A stretch of DNA of 64,000 bases from Candidatus Melainabacteria bacterium MEL.A1 (GCA_001765415.1 CP017245.1:1426001-1490000), one strand, 5' to 3'; counted from the stretch's first letter, positions 34,558 to 43,625 are shown. Notes: a model not told the origin generated them from the letters alone. A program made the numbers and translations.

Positions 34558-37236
34558 ATGACTGGAAAACGTGTATGGTTATTCAAAGAAGGTAATGCCG
34601 ATATGCGAAACCTTTTGGGTGGCAAAGGTGCAAACCTTGCGGAGATGACAAATTTGGGTCTGCCTGTTCCTCCGGGTTTGACTATTACTACTGAAACTTG
34701 TATGGATTACATCAATCACGGTAACAAAATGCCTGCAGGACTGATGGACGAAGTTAGAAACGCTCTTGCAATTGTTGAAACACAAGCAGGTAAAAAATTT
34801 GGAGATGCTGAAAATCCGTTGTTAGTTTCTGTTCGCTCAGGTGCAAGACTTTCTATGCCGGGTATGATGGAAACTATTCTTAACTTAGGTTTGAATGATA
34901 AAACTGTTGAAGGCATGATTAAATTAACTAAAAATCCTAGATTTTGCTATGATTCTTACAGAAGATTTTTGACAATGTTCGGTTCTGTTGCTTGGGAAAT
35001 TGATAGACAAAAATTTGAGGACTATCTGGATAAAATAAAAGAAGAAAAAGGGTACAAATCTGATACTGAATTAACTGCAGATGATTGGAAATCGTTGATT
35101 GCGCCTTATAAAGAATTGATTAAAAAAGAAACAGGAAAAGAATTTCCGCAAGATCCATATGTGCAATTGGAAGAATCTATTGAAGCTGTTTTCCGTTCTT
35201 GGAATATTCCTCGTGCTGTCGCATATAGAGAACACTACAAAATTGACCACAATTACGGAACTGCCGTAAATGTTCAAACAATGGTATTTGGAAATATGGG
35301 TGATGATTGCGCAACAGGCGTATCTTTTACAAGAAATCCTTCTACCGGTGAAAACAAGTTCTATGGAGAGTATTTGACAAATGCTCAAGGTGAAGATGTT
35401 GTTGCCGGTATCAGAACTCCAAAACCTATTGCTGAACTTGAACACGAAATGCCTGAACTGTACAAACAATATGTTGATATTGCCAAAAAACTTGAAAAAG
35501 GCTACAAAGATGTTCAAGATATGGAATTTACAATTGAAAGAGGTAAATTGTGGATTTTGCAAACTCGTAACGGTAAAAGAACTGCAAAAGCATCTGTAAG
35601 AATTGCAGTTGAAATGTGTGAAGAAGGTATTATTGATAAAGAAAGAGCGGTTGAACTTGTCGATGCAAACCAACTTTATCAAGTGCTTTTACCTGACTTT
35701 GATCCAAAAGCCAAAAAAGAAGCTCACAAAATTGCTCAAGGGCTTGCAGCATCTCCAGGTGCAGCAGTTGGTAAAATCGTTTTTGACACAGAAGAAGCTG
35801 CAGAACGAGGCAAGGCTGGTGAAAAAATTATTTTGGTTAGAATTGAAACTTGTCCGGATGATATTCACGGTATGATTGAATCTCAAGGTGTTTTGACACT
35901 TCGTGGCGGTATGACATCTCATGCTGCAGTTGTGGCTAAAGGTATGGGAAAACCTTGTGTTGCAGGTTGTGAAGATTTATCAATTGACCTTAAAAATGAA
36001 ACATTGACAGCTGGTGACGGTACTGTTTATCACAAAAATGATATCATTTCACTGGATGGTGGTACAGGTGAAGTAATGGATGGCTCAATACATCTTGTAC
36101 CTCCGACGATGGATGATAACTTTAAAAAATTGTTTGAATGGGTTGACGATATCAAATTGTTAGGAGTTCGTGCAAATGCTGATACTCCGGCAGATGTAGC
36201 AAAGGCTTTGGAACTTGGCGCAGAAGGTGTCGGACTTTGCAGAACAGAACACATGTTTATGGATCCTGAAAGACTTCCTTGGGTACAAAAAATGATTATT
36301 GCAGGTACTCCTGAAGCTAGGAAAGAAGCTTTGGAACACTTATTGCCAATGCAATACAGTGATTTTTATGCAATGTTTAAAGCATTGGGTGAAAAATCTA
36401 TGACAATCAGGCTTCTTGATCCGCCTCTACATGAATTTTTGCCTGACAAAGAAGAATTAATTGCAAAAGTTGCAACTAAGAAAGCAAAAGGTGAAGATTA
36501 TGCAGAAGATGAAAAATTGTTGAACATCGTTGAAGCAATGTCAGAATCTAACCCTATGATGGGGTTAAGAGGTTGCCGTTTAGGTTTGACATATCCTGAA
36601 ATTAATGAAATGCAAGTTCGAGCAATTTTCTATGCAGCTTGTGATTTGAAAAAAGAAGGTTTAGATGTTAAGCCTGAAATTATGATTCCGCTTGTTGGTC
36701 ATGTAAATGAACTTAAAACGGTGAAGGGAGTTCTTGAACGTGTAGCAAACGAAGTTATGGATGAAAAAAATGTCCGAGTTGATTATATGTTTGGAACAAT
36801 GATTGAAATTCCTCGTGCTGCTCTAACTGCTGATCAGATCGCAGAACATGCAGAATTTTTCTCATTTGGAACAAACGATTTAACTCAAATGACATTTGGT
36901 TACTCAAGAGATGATGCAGAAGGTAAATTCTTGCAAAACTATGTAGAACAAAAAATTCTTCCTGCAAATCCATTCTCAACACTTGATCAAGAAGGTGTTG
37001 GACAATTGATGAAAATTGCATTAGAAAAAGCTCTAAAAGTTAGACCACACCTAAAACGAGGTATTTGTGGTGAACACGGTGGAGATCCGGCATCAGTTAA
37101 ATTCTGTCACAGAATTGGCTTAAACTATGTTTCTTGCTCTCCATTTAGAGTTCCGCAAGCAAGACTTGCTGCAGCTCAAGCAGTAATTGAGTTCAAACAA
37201 TCAAAAGATATTTCATTACCTTTGGGGTGTAAGTAA
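34558..37236 (+). CDS. ppdK: Pyruvate, phosphate dikinase
   Basis: The 892-residue enzyme interconverts pyruvate, ATP and phosphate with PEP, AMP and pyrophosphate. The N-terminal nucleotide-binding domain begins VWLFKEGNADMRNLLGGKGANLAEM and contains PLLVSVRSGARLSMPGMMETILNLG. The central swivelling domain carries the phosphohistidine His455 in GGMTSHAAVVAKGMGKPCVAGC. The C-terminal PEP/pyruvate TIM barrel has GVGLCRTEHMF, MMGLRGCRLG, FFSFGTNDLTQMTFGYSRDD and GICGEHGGDP. All signature blocks are intact. In anaerobic gut bacteria it commonly works in glycolysis as the pyrophosphate-linked alternative to pyruvate kinase. TATAGT at 34505-34510 and AAAGGAG before the ATG; a strong terminator follows. 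Confidence 0.98.
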   Translation: MTGKRVWLFKEGNADMRNLLGGKGANLAEMTNLGLPVPPGLTITTETCMDYINHGNKMPAGLMDEVRNALAIVETQAGKKFGDAENPLLVSVRSGARLSMPGMMETILNLGLNDKTVEGMIKLTKNPRFCYDSYRRFLTMFGSVAWEIDRQKFEDYLDKIKEEKGYKSDTELTADDWKSLIAPYKELIKKETGKEFPQDPYVQLEESIEAVFRSWNIPRAVAYREHYKIDHNYGTAVNVQTMVFGNMGDDCATGVSFTRNPSTGENKFYGEYLTNAQGEDVVAGIRTPKPIAELEHEMPELYKQYVDIAKKLEKGYKDVQDMEFTIERGKLWILQTRNGKRTAKASVRIAVEMCEEGIIDKERAVELVDANQLYQVLLPDFDPKAKKEAHKIAQGLAASPGAAVGKIVFDTEEAAERGKAGEKIILVRIETCPDDIHGMIESQGVLTLRGGMTSHAAVVAKGMGKPCVAGCEDLSIDLKNETLTAGDGTVYHKNDIISLDGGTGEVMDGSIHLVPPTMDDNFKKLFEWVDDIKLLGVRANADTPADVAKALELGAEGVGLCRTEHMFMDPERLPWVQKMIIAGTPEARKEALEHLLPMQYSDFYAMFKALGEKSMTIRLLDPPLHEFLPDKEELIAKVATKKAKGEDYAEDEKLLNIVEAMSESNPMMGLRGCRLGLTYPEINEMQVRAIFYAACDLKKEGLDVKPEIMIPLVGHVNELKTVKGVLERVANEVMDEKNVRVDYMFGTMIEIPRAALTADQIAEHAEFFSFGTNDLTQMTFGYSRDDAEGKFLQNYVEQKILPANPFSTLDQEGVGQLMKIALEKALKVRPHLKRGICGEHGGDPASVKFCHRIGLNYVSCSPFRVPQARLAAAQAVIEFKQSKDISLPLGCK

Positions 37237-37258
37237 GCAATAAATAAATTAAAACAAG

Positions 37259-37290
37259 CAGACGAGAAAATTTTTCTCGTCTGTTTTGTT
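37259..37290 (+). terminator. Intrinsic terminator after ppdK
   Basis: CAGACGAGAAA pairs with TTTCTCGTCTG (37259-37283), followed by TTTTGTTT. Confidence 0.9.
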
Positions 37291-37292
37291 TA

Positions 37293-37321
37293 TTGCGCTA
37301 ATTATAAAAAAATGCTATAAT
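37293..37321 (+). promoter_or_regulatory. Promoter giving a near-leaderless mRNA
   Basis: TTGCGC (37293-37298), a 17-base spacer and TATAAT (37316-37321). The ATG of the next gene is at 37328 with no Shine-Dalgarno. Confidence 0.6.
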
Positions 37322-37327
37322 TTTTCT

Positions 37328-37591
37328 ATGGAAGAAAGTTACTTAAAAGAAAAAGCTAATTGTTTAAGAAATGAAATGAACCACTTATGGACTGGAACAT
37401 TTGTAACTTGTGGTGGAGCAATTGGTTTTAGTGTGTTTGAACCTAAAAATATACTTGTTATAATTTATATTGTTTTAGGAATTTTTTTAACTACAATATT
37501 TATTAATGGGTATATGGTTAGACGAAATCAATTAACTCAAATTGTAAAAGAACTTAATGAGCAAGGAGGAAAAAATGGAAAACTTTTATAG
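37328..37591 (+). CDS. Small two-span membrane protein
   Basis: I start at 37328 (MEESYLKEKANCL), seven bases after a TATAAT box; the in-frame ATG at 37286 lies in the terminator T-run of ppdK. The product is 87 residues: an N-terminal charged helix, a hydrophobic segment at about 22-38 (GTFVTCGGAIGFSVF), a second at about 42-62 (NILVIIYIVLGIFLTTIFI), then a charged C-terminal helix (RRNQLTQIVKELNEQ). Family not recognised. It overlaps a 40-codon gene downstream by 17 bases and is probably co-translated with it. Confidence 0.6.
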   Translation: MEESYLKEKANCLRNEMNHLWTGTFVTCGGAIGFSVFEPKNILVIIYIVLGIFLTTIFINGYMVRRNQLTQIVKELNEQGGKNGKLL

Positions 37592-37697
37592 CATATTAAC
37601 AAATATATTAGGTTTTACAATTTGCGGTATTTTGTTATATTTTGCGTACGCATTTCACAAGCAAGATAAAGAATTTGCAAAGCACGAAAAAAATTAA
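37575..37697 (+). CDS. 40-residue single-span membrane protein
   Basis: ATG at 37575 is preceded by GCAAGGAGGAAAAA, the best ribosome binding site in this part of the window, located inside the end of the previous gene. The 40 codons give a short amphipathic start (MENFYSILTNIL), one transmembrane helix (GFTICGILLYFAYAF) and a charged tail (HKQDKEFAKHEKN). The layout (short, one span, charged cytoplasmic tail) resembles small accessory subunits such as CcoQ/FixQ-type proteins, but I have no evidence for that function. Confidence 0.6.
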   Translation: MENFYSILTNILGFTICGILLYFAYAFHKQDKEFAKHEKN

Positions 37698-37739
37698 ATT
37701 TAACTGTTGTGGGCTAAATACACAATATTCTTAAATCGT

Positions 37740-39371
37740 TTAGTTATGGTAATCTTTTCCGCCAACTATTCTAAGGTGTCTGTTTGTACCTTCTCCTATT
37801 GACTTGCTAGACATGTTGTGTTGTTCTACAAGTTCATGTTGAAGTTTTCTAATATGTTGGTTTTGTGGTTGTAATTCTACGTGTTCGGCTCCGGCAAGAA
37901 TTTTATTTATTGCTGCTTTCGCCTCATCTAATGCTCTTTCAGCATCATCATAATATCCGCATAGGGTTTCAGAAGCTTCTGTTATTTGTAAAGCTTCTTT
38001 CAAAACCTTTTGAATTTGAGCCATAGAATTTGTTTTTACATAAAATATTTGTAATCTGTAATCGTTTGCGGTACTCAAAACTTTGGCACCACCTTTTATA
38101 AAGTTTTTGTGCGCAATGACAATATCCGCCTCATCAAGATTGCGAGTGATTTCTGCGTTCAAATTCAAGCGTTCGATAACTTTTTCAACAATCGTTCTTG
38201 AAACCGCATAAAGATAAATCTTTTTAAACCCTTTTACTTCTTCGACATATTTCTGTCTAGAGAATGAAAATTTTAAACTGTCTGTATTGTGTTCCGGTTG
38301 AATTTTTTGTTCAAGTTTGTTTATCTCTTTGGGAATATCCGTAATTGTCGGTTCTGTTTTAGTTGGTGTTTGAGGAGGAAATTCTCCTTCGTAGGATTTG
38401 TCTACTTTTCTAATTTCAGGTCTGATAGGCCAACCTCTTAATATATAATCAACCGCCTCCGCCGTATCTTTATAGACTGCTAAAGTGTTTCTGTCTAGGA
38501 TTTCAATAACAACATCAAATGTTGGTTGTTTTTCTCTTTCTAAAACTGTTTTTTGAGATGCTCTACGTTTTGCCTCATCATCACCTAATGTTACGGACTG
38601 AATACCCCCGACCAAATCTGATAGTGTCGGGTTTTTGATAAGGTTTTCTAAACTATTACCGTGAGCGGTTGCAATCAACATAACTCCACGTTCAGCAATG
38701 GTACGTGCAGCTTGTGCTTCTGCTTCTGTACCGATTTCATCAACAACGATAACTTCTGGAGTGTGATTTTCAACCGCCTCAATCATAATATCTTTTTGAA
38801 ATTCTGGTTGTGTAACCTGCATACGGCGTGCATGTCCGATTGCAGGGTGAGGAGTATCGCCATCACCGGCGATTTCGTTAGAAGTATCTACAATTACAAC
38901 ACGTTTACCAAGTTCGTCAGCAACAAGTCGAGAAATTTCTCTCAATTTTGTTGTCTTACCAACTCCAGGTCGACCTAAGAACAAAATGCTTTTGTTCATC
39001 ATACAAATATCTTTGATACAAGCAATAGTTCCTGTTACAACACGACCGATACGGCAAGTTAGACCAATAACTTTACCTTGTCTGTTGCGTATTGCACTAA
39101 TTCTGTGAAGTGTTCCGGGAATACCTGATCTATTGTCGGATGTAAACTCTTGTATTCTGCTTGTAATATAATTAATGTCATCTTCTGTGACAAATTCTTC
39201 GCCCAAGTACTCAATTTTTCCGCCGGCGTGACGAATTTCTGGAGTTCTGCCGATATCTAAAACTATCTCAATGACATCTTCCATTTTTTCATAAGAGATG
39301 TGCTTTTTCACCTTTTGGGGTAAAACTTCTGTTAATCGGTCTAAATCGTTTTGAAATTGTAAGTTGCTCAT
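37740..39371 (-). CDS. Ycf45-like AAA ATPase with C-terminal R3H domain
   Basis: I start at 39371 (MSNLQFQND); the frame stays open to 39440. The 543-residue protein has an N-terminal domain with DVIEIVLDIGRTPEIR, then a SpoIIIAA/Ycf45-type ATPase core: Walker A GRPGVGKT (133-140), VVIVDTSNEIAGDGD, Walker B EVIVVDEIG and ARTIAERGVMLIATAHG. After a Pro/Thr-rich linker (about 325-360) comes a second domain, and the extreme C-terminus has an R3H motif (RKLQH... followed by NRHLRI), which binds single-stranded nucleic acid. The same architecture is conserved in cyanobacteria and plastid genomes (ycf45), supporting a cyanobacterial-phylum host. Its cellular role is unknown. Confidence 0.88.
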   Translation of the reverse strand: MSNLQFQNDLDRLTEVLPQKVKKHISYEKMEDVIEIVLDIGRTPEIRHAGGKIEYLGEEFVTEDDINYITSRIQEFTSDNRSGIPGTLHRISAIRNRQGKVIGLTCRIGRVVTGTIACIKDICMMNKSILFLGRPGVGKTTKLREISRLVADELGKRVVIVDTSNEIAGDGDTPHPAIGHARRMQVTQPEFQKDIMIEAVENHTPEVIVVDEIGTEAEAQAARTIAERGVMLIATAHGNSLENLIKNPTLSDLVGGIQSVTLGDDEAKRRASQKTVLEREKQPTFDVVIEILDRNTLAVYKDTAEAVDYILRGWPIRPEIRKVDKSYEGEFPPQTPTKTEPTITDIPKEINKLEQKIQPEHNTDSLKFSFSRQKYVEEVKGFKKIYLYAVSRTIVEKVIERLNLNAEITRNLDEADIVIAHKNFIKGGAKVLSTANDYRLQIFYVKTNSMAQIQKVLKEALQITEASETLCGYYDDAERALDEAKAAINKILAGAEHVELQPQNQHIRKLQHELVEQHNMSSKSIGEGTNRHLRIVGGKDYHN

Positions 39372-39708
39372 TTTCTTTTCTGCCTTTCTGATATTTTGTA
39401 TATATAACAAAATAATTGTCGGCTGATTACAATTCCGCACGCGCAGCGAAACTAATATTTAATTTTCTTAAATTCAATTCACCTTTCTATATATATTATA
39501 CCACTTTTTCCAAAAAACTCATCAATCTAAAGTATTACAAAAGTAGCAAATTTACATTTTTTAATAGAGGCTTTCTTACACTTGTTTTTGAGAAGAAAAA
39601 TTTTATATTTTATGTTAACAAATGTTACAAAGGATAATTACTTTTTAAAGTTTTTGAATAAATATGCCGTAATACTACATGAATGTTACTAAGAAAGGAA
39701 AATCATCA
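39372..39708. other. 337-base divergent intergenic region
   Basis: It carries the leaders of the divergent Ycf45-like gene (TATATATTATA-rich around 39489-39500) and of the gene at 39709. TGTTAACAAATGTTACA (about 39613-39628) recalls the inverted repeat upstream of the paralogue at 4643. No gene seen. Confidence 0.45.
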
Positions 39709-41346
39709 ATGGGATTAGCGGCAGGACAAGCTAGATTATTGACGATAACAGGCAGGAAATCTGACTGTGAATATGAGTCTATGCGTCTTTCTCATCAGAA
39801 GTTGGCTCTATCACGTCAACTTACTGACCTTTCTAATGAATATCAAAACTCTCTTGACCAAACAAAATTGATTTATGATTATTATGGAACTGGCGATCAA
39901 TCAAATCCATTGTCTTATGGTATTTTGATGACACCATCTACATTAAATAATTATATGCCTGTACTTGTTACAGATCCAAAAGGTAGGGCTACATTGAATT
40001 CTAAATATGCGGCAGCAGCAGAAGCTGCGGGTATTCCGCAAGAAGGTTTAGGATCATTGCCATCAGAAAATACACGTAACAAGTTTATTGAAGCTTTGGG
40101 CGGGCAAGGTGTTATTTCTGATAAATTGATGAATACAATTTTAGGACTTCCGTATAACCAAGCTGCCGGTATTGGTGGTGGAACTACTGTTGCGCAAATT
40201 ACTCAAAGTGGTAATTTGAATGATTTGACTACTTATTTGAAAGATAACGCAGCGAATATCAACATTACATTTGATAATAGTTTATACGATGGTTACGCAG
40301 GCAGAACAGACATCAATATAATATCAAAAGATGGAACTGAGAGAATTCCGAATGATGGCTCTTTAAATAAAACATATAATTTGGGAAATCTATTATCAGG
40401 CGATGAATCTTTGGTAATTGACCTTGTAGAACATAAACAAGGTAAATATGGTAATAAGAATATTACATCAAGAGTAATGGGTGTTATTGATGATGTATTA
40501 AATCAAGTTGATGACTATTTTACAAGTTTATTTGATCTTGGTGATACTGTCTCAAAAAGTGCTTTAGATTATGCAAGAACTTCAATTCAAGAAATGTATG
40601 CACCGTTAAATTCAGATGGTATGAGTTATGATACAAGCAATACTGACAAATATTTTACTTGGATTGGTAAAGATAAAAAAGATGGTGCTAATTACATTGG
40701 TTGGTCAGGTGGTGGACAAAACCATACTGTATTTAGAGAAAGCCGTGCTACGCATCAAGTAGATTTAGGTAATATGGTAAAAGCTTACATGACTTTCTTG
40801 CAAGATTATATCAATGGTGTTTCTAAAACAGATACAAATGGTAACGATTTATATACTGTTAAAAAAGGTCATTTGACAGAAAGCAGATTAATTACAAATT
40901 CAGAAAGCTATCAATACACATGGAAAACAGGTGCAACTGTTTCCAGTGATGATTGCGCTCAAGCAACATTCTATGATGCGTTGTTTAACCAAATTTGTCA
41001 AAACGGTTGGACAAAAAATGACAAAATTGACGATAATGAATATATGCAAGAAATGTTGAAAAGTGGCATGTTGTACATTTCTAAGGTAAATGATGATGGA
41101 TATTATTATCAAGGAAATTATGCAACAGATTCTTATATCAAAGAGGTTTCAGATGATACAAAAATTGCTCAAGCTGAAGCTAAGTACAATACTGAAAAAT
41201 CAAAACTTAATTCTAAAGAAGAAACTTTAGACTTAAAGATGAAAAACCTTGATACAGAGATTTCTTCACTAACAACAGAGTATGATACTGTTAAAAATAC
41301 GATAGCAAAGAATATTGAAAAATCATTCAAGCGGTATAATGCGTAA
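39709..41346 (+). CDS. Unknown protein of the conserved-ends family (paralogue of 4643)
   Basis: I start at 39709 (MGLAAGQARLL), preceded by AAGAAAGGAAAA; the ATG at 39679 is in frame but makes a shorter leader and breaks the shared N-terminus. The product has 545 residues. Its first 45 residues (QARLLTITGRKSDCEYESM, then a heptad-rich helix) and last 60 (a coiled coil ending KNIEKSFKRYNA) resemble the 4643 protein. The middle is unrelated, Asn/Asp/Gly-rich, with NDLYTVKKGHLTE and GYAGRTDINIISKDGTE. There is no signal peptide. The combination of variable middle and fixed ends fits a surface or secreted protein exported by end signals. Function unknown. Confidence 0.65.
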   Translation: MGLAAGQARLLTITGRKSDCEYESMRLSHQKLALSRQLTDLSNEYQNSLDQTKLIYDYYGTGDQSNPLSYGILMTPSTLNNYMPVLVTDPKGRATLNSKYAAAAEAAGIPQEGLGSLPSENTRNKFIEALGGQGVISDKLMNTILGLPYNQAAGIGGGTTVAQITQSGNLNDLTTYLKDNAANINITFDNSLYDGYAGRTDINIISKDGTERIPNDGSLNKTYNLGNLLSGDESLVIDLVEHKQGKYGNKNITSRVMGVIDDVLNQVDDYFTSLFDLGDTVSKSALDYARTSIQEMYAPLNSDGMSYDTSNTDKYFTWIGKDKKDGANYIGWSGGGQNHTVFRESRATHQVDLGNMVKAYMTFLQDYINGVSKTDTNGNDLYTVKKGHLTESRLITNSESYQYTWKTGATVSSDDCAQATFYDALFNQICQNGWTKNDKIDDNEYMQEMLKSGMLYISKVNDDGYYYQGNYATDSYIKEVSDDTKIAQAEAKYNTEKSKLNSKEETLDLKMKNLDTEISSLTTEYDTVKNTIAKNIEKSFKRYNA

Positions 41347-41359
41347 AAATAATACTGAG

Positions 41360-42193
41360 TTAAACCCCAGAAACAGGAGGCAAATCAATACTTTTTAAGC
41401 GTTGTTCAATACGTCTGTACCATTTTAAGTGTTGTTTAAAAAGTATCTTGTATTTTGTAATATCACCTTGTGATATTTCTTTAAATTGGCTATCGCAAGT
41501 TTCTGTCAAAGCTTTTTCTAAATAATGAGTTAATTCTTTTCTGCTCATATTGTCAAATTCATTACCTTGACGAAGTTCAATTCTTTTTCCAAATTCAACA
41601 ATAACTTCAGGTCTGTTATCTCTAAAGAACGCATAATCCACTGCCATAGGGATAAGATTAACTTTTCCATATTTTTTAAGAGCATTTTCTGCTATATATG
41701 CCAAACCGGTCTGAAATTCAATTGGTCTAAAATGTGGTGGTCTAATTATGCCTTGAGGGAATATACATAACATATTTCTCAAATCTCCCACAACATCAAC
41801 AGAGTATTTTAAAGCTTTCATTGCAGATTGTGGGGATTTTTTGTTAACCGAATAAGCACCACCACGTCTTAAAAGAGGAAAACGGTTAAGTTCTTCAACC
41901 ATCAATCGGATTTCTTTGTGAAAAATTCTGTGAGTAGTATTATAAAGTACAATTCCATCCCACCAGTTACAATGTGGTGCAAATAAAATTGTTGGGACAT
42001 CTTTTTCTGCCTCAAAATATGTTTCTTCTCCTCTATATCTGAAAGCAAAGAAACGATTTTGGAGCATGTTAAAGAAAAACATGCTTGCCACCCATAGCCA
42101 AAATTTGCTTGTTTTAGCCGGTTTAAATTTCTCCTCTTTGTTCCTCAGCTTTGTAGGCGGGATGTCAGAATATAATTGTTCTTCTACTACCAT
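41360..42193 (-). CDS. PlsC-type lysophospholipid acyltransferase
   Basis: The 277-residue protein contains the acyltransferase block I motif HCNWWD (His74 to Asp79, H-x4-D), block II-like FRYRG and LRRGGAYSVNKKSPQSAMKA, and block III FPQGIIRPPHFRP, where FPQG replaces the usual FPEG. A membrane-associated N-terminal segment lies at about 29-48. The family adds acyl chains to glycerol phosphates or to other lipids. The FPQG variant and basic C-terminal extension (about 80 residues) are not typical of PlsC itself, so the acceptor may be a different lipid, such as a glycolipid or ornithine lipid. It is monocistronic, and convergent with the gene at 39709. Confidence 0.85.
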   Translation of the reverse strand: MVVEEQLYSDIPPTKLRNKEEKFKPAKTSKFWLWVASMFFFNMLQNRFFAFRYRGEETYFEAEKDVPTILFAPHCNWWDGIVLYNTTHRIFHKEIRLMVEELNRFPLLRRGGAYSVNKKSPQSAMKALKYSVDVVGDLRNMLCIFPQGIIRPPHFRPIEFQTGLAYIAENALKKYGKVNLIPMAVDYAFFRDNRPEVIVEFGKRIELRQGNEFDNMSRKELTHYLEKALTETCDSQFKEISQGDITKYKILFKQHLKWYRRIEQRLKSIDLPPVSGV

Positions 42194-42278
42194 ATATCAA
42201 TTGTACTCCGATAAAAAAAATAAGGCAAATAGACGAGTGGATAATTTTAAGAAAGGTTAAGGTCATTAATTTTTAATG

Positions 42279-42284
42279 TATAAT
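42279..42284 (+). promoter_or_regulatory. -10 box next to the start codon
   Basis: TATAAT ends seven bases before the ATG at 42292; there is no Shine-Dalgarno and only a weak -35 (GTTAAG, 42256-42261). Confidence 0.45.
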
Positions 42285-42291
42285 TTTTATT

Positions 42292-43125
42292 ATGAAAGCC
42301 GAAGAATTAATCAGATATTTTAAATCATTGGGTTTGACTGTTCATACCGGAACAAAAGCTAGAGGACATCAGGGTTTTTTCTTGAATAATCGTATAGATA
42401 TTTCAAAAAATATCTCTGAAAATCGACTTATTCCAACTCTTTTACATGAATTTGCACACTATATACATTCAAAACTCGAACCGAATATGAATAAAACCGG
42501 TGGAAGTTTGGAAATTCTTTTCAAGTCGGATAACCCTATTTATAAAGAGGAATTGATAAAAGTTACAAATTTTGTTGATAATAATTCGCTTTGTGTAAGA
42601 TTATATGAGCATAAGGACAGAGTTAAACAGAAGATTAAGGAGTATGAGGAGATAGTAAAAAAATATTACCCGAAGTTCCAGCGTTCTAAAAAGTTTAAAG
42701 AATTTGATAAATACATTAAGCGTTCAAATGCCAAATATCTTTTGAAATATGATAGAGTAAAATTAGTTGAGGGTGGATTTTTTAAAAAAACTACAAAGCT
42801 TTTTTCTATAGATAATATAGAAAAAGATTTTGTGGACATGCCACCTGCATTTGCTGCATATATAAGATTACATTCGTTTCAGAAAAAGCAATCAAGGATT
42901 TCTGCACGAATAAATAAATATAAAAAGTATTATGAAAAACCTTGTGAATTATTTGCCAGATTAGTTGAAGGCATATACCTTGATAGAGAATGGGTTGAGG
43001 CAATTGCTCCGAATTTGATAAAGCAATTTTATGATTTGTTGAAAGACGGATATTATATGGAGTTGGAAGTGGTTTTGAGTACCTTTTTACATAAAAAGTT
43101 ACCGTTGTCAGCGCAAAGCATATAA
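42292..43125 (+). CDS. Putative zinc metallopeptidase-like protein (HExxH)
   Basis: The 277-residue protein has LIPTLLHEFAHYIHSKLE, with HEFAH at 52-56, the zinc-binding and catalytic motif of gluzincin/ImmA-IrrE-like peptidases. A candidate third ligand is Glu in KPCELFARLVEG (about 222). The central part is basic and tyrosine-rich (KIKEYEEIVKKYYPKFQR, SARINKYKKYYEK) and likely binds nucleic acid or protein. There is no signal peptide. The mRNA seems leaderless. Genes of this kind occur in mobile elements and as regulators cleaving repressors, but no partner repressor lies beside it. Family placement is by motif only. Confidence 0.65.
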   Translation: MKAEELIRYFKSLGLTVHTGTKARGHQGFFLNNRIDISKNISENRLIPTLLHEFAHYIHSKLEPNMNKTGGSLEILFKSDNPIYKEELIKVTNFVDNNSLCVRLYEHKDRVKQKIKEYEEIVKKYYPKFQRSKKFKEFDKYIKRSNAKYLLKYDRVKLVEGGFFKKTTKLFSIDNIEKDFVDMPPAFAAYIRLHSFQKKQSRISARINKYKKYYEKPCELFARLVEGIYLDREWVEAIAPNLIKQFYDLLKDGYYMELEVVLSTFLHKKLPLSAQSI

Positions 43126-43362
43126 CCAATCCTTCCATCGCAAGGGGAATTACGTTGCTATGATTAATTTGTTTATGATTGTAAAGAAATGTAAAAACAA
43201 GTTTAAAATACCCTCAAACCCTGTCATAATGCCTCTATGCTATGCTATGCTATGCTATGTGGCGCACTGTGTCAATTGTTTTGGTGTTTATGTTTTTATA
43301 AAAGAGTAAGGAAAATCGATTTTCAAAAAAGTTAAGAAAGAAATTATAGGAGAAAAATTATT
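43126..43362. other. 237-base gap with short tandem repeat
   Basis: It contains a TATGC tandem repeat at 43236-43259 (listed separately) and the palindrome GAAAATCGATTTTC (43311-43324) 40 bases before the next gene. Neither has an obvious T-run. Confidence 0.45.
43236..43259 (+). repeat. Pentanucleotide repeat (TATGC)4 TATG
   Basis: Four and a half perfect copies of TATGC. Such repeats can change length by slippage; here it is in a non-coding gap, so any effect would be on transcription. Confidence 0.8.
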
Positions 43363-43611
43363 ATGGCAAATATTGGAAAAATCGCAACAAAAGCGACTCC
43401 AGAACTATTTAGGGTAGCACCCGCTAAAACACTAGAACAATTTAGTGCAGTGCTTAAAAAAGACGTAAAAATGAAAGAACCTCCTAAATTAGATGAATTT
43501 AAAAAATTAGTAACTAGCAATGAGGCTAAAGAGTCATTAAAAAATATAGCTCCAAAACTAGCCAAAGAACCTCCATTATGGAAGAAAGTTATTGGAAAAA
43601 TCTTTGGTTAA
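43363..43611 (+). CDS. Small unknown protein
   Basis: The 82-residue product starts behind TATAGGAGAAAAATT, a clear ribosome binding site. It is basic and helical (KIATKATPELFRVAPAKTLEQF, then KKLVTSNEAKESLKNIAPKLAK), and ends in a short amphipathic hydrophobic helix (PLWKKVIGKIFG). No transmembrane helix; possibly membrane-associated by the C-terminus. It has its own terminator. No family recognised. Confidence 0.55.
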   Translation: MANIGKIATKATPELFRVAPAKTLEQFSAVLKKDVKMKEPPKLDEFKKLVTSNEAKESLKNIAPKLAKEPPLWKKVIGKIFG

Positions 43612-43625
43612 TTAAAATTTAAAAA

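Noticed and set aside
35071..35682. 203-codon minus-strand frame inside ppdK
   Set aside because: Antisense shadow of a highly conserved enzyme gene; composition is Phe/Ile/Ser/Cys-rich nonsense.
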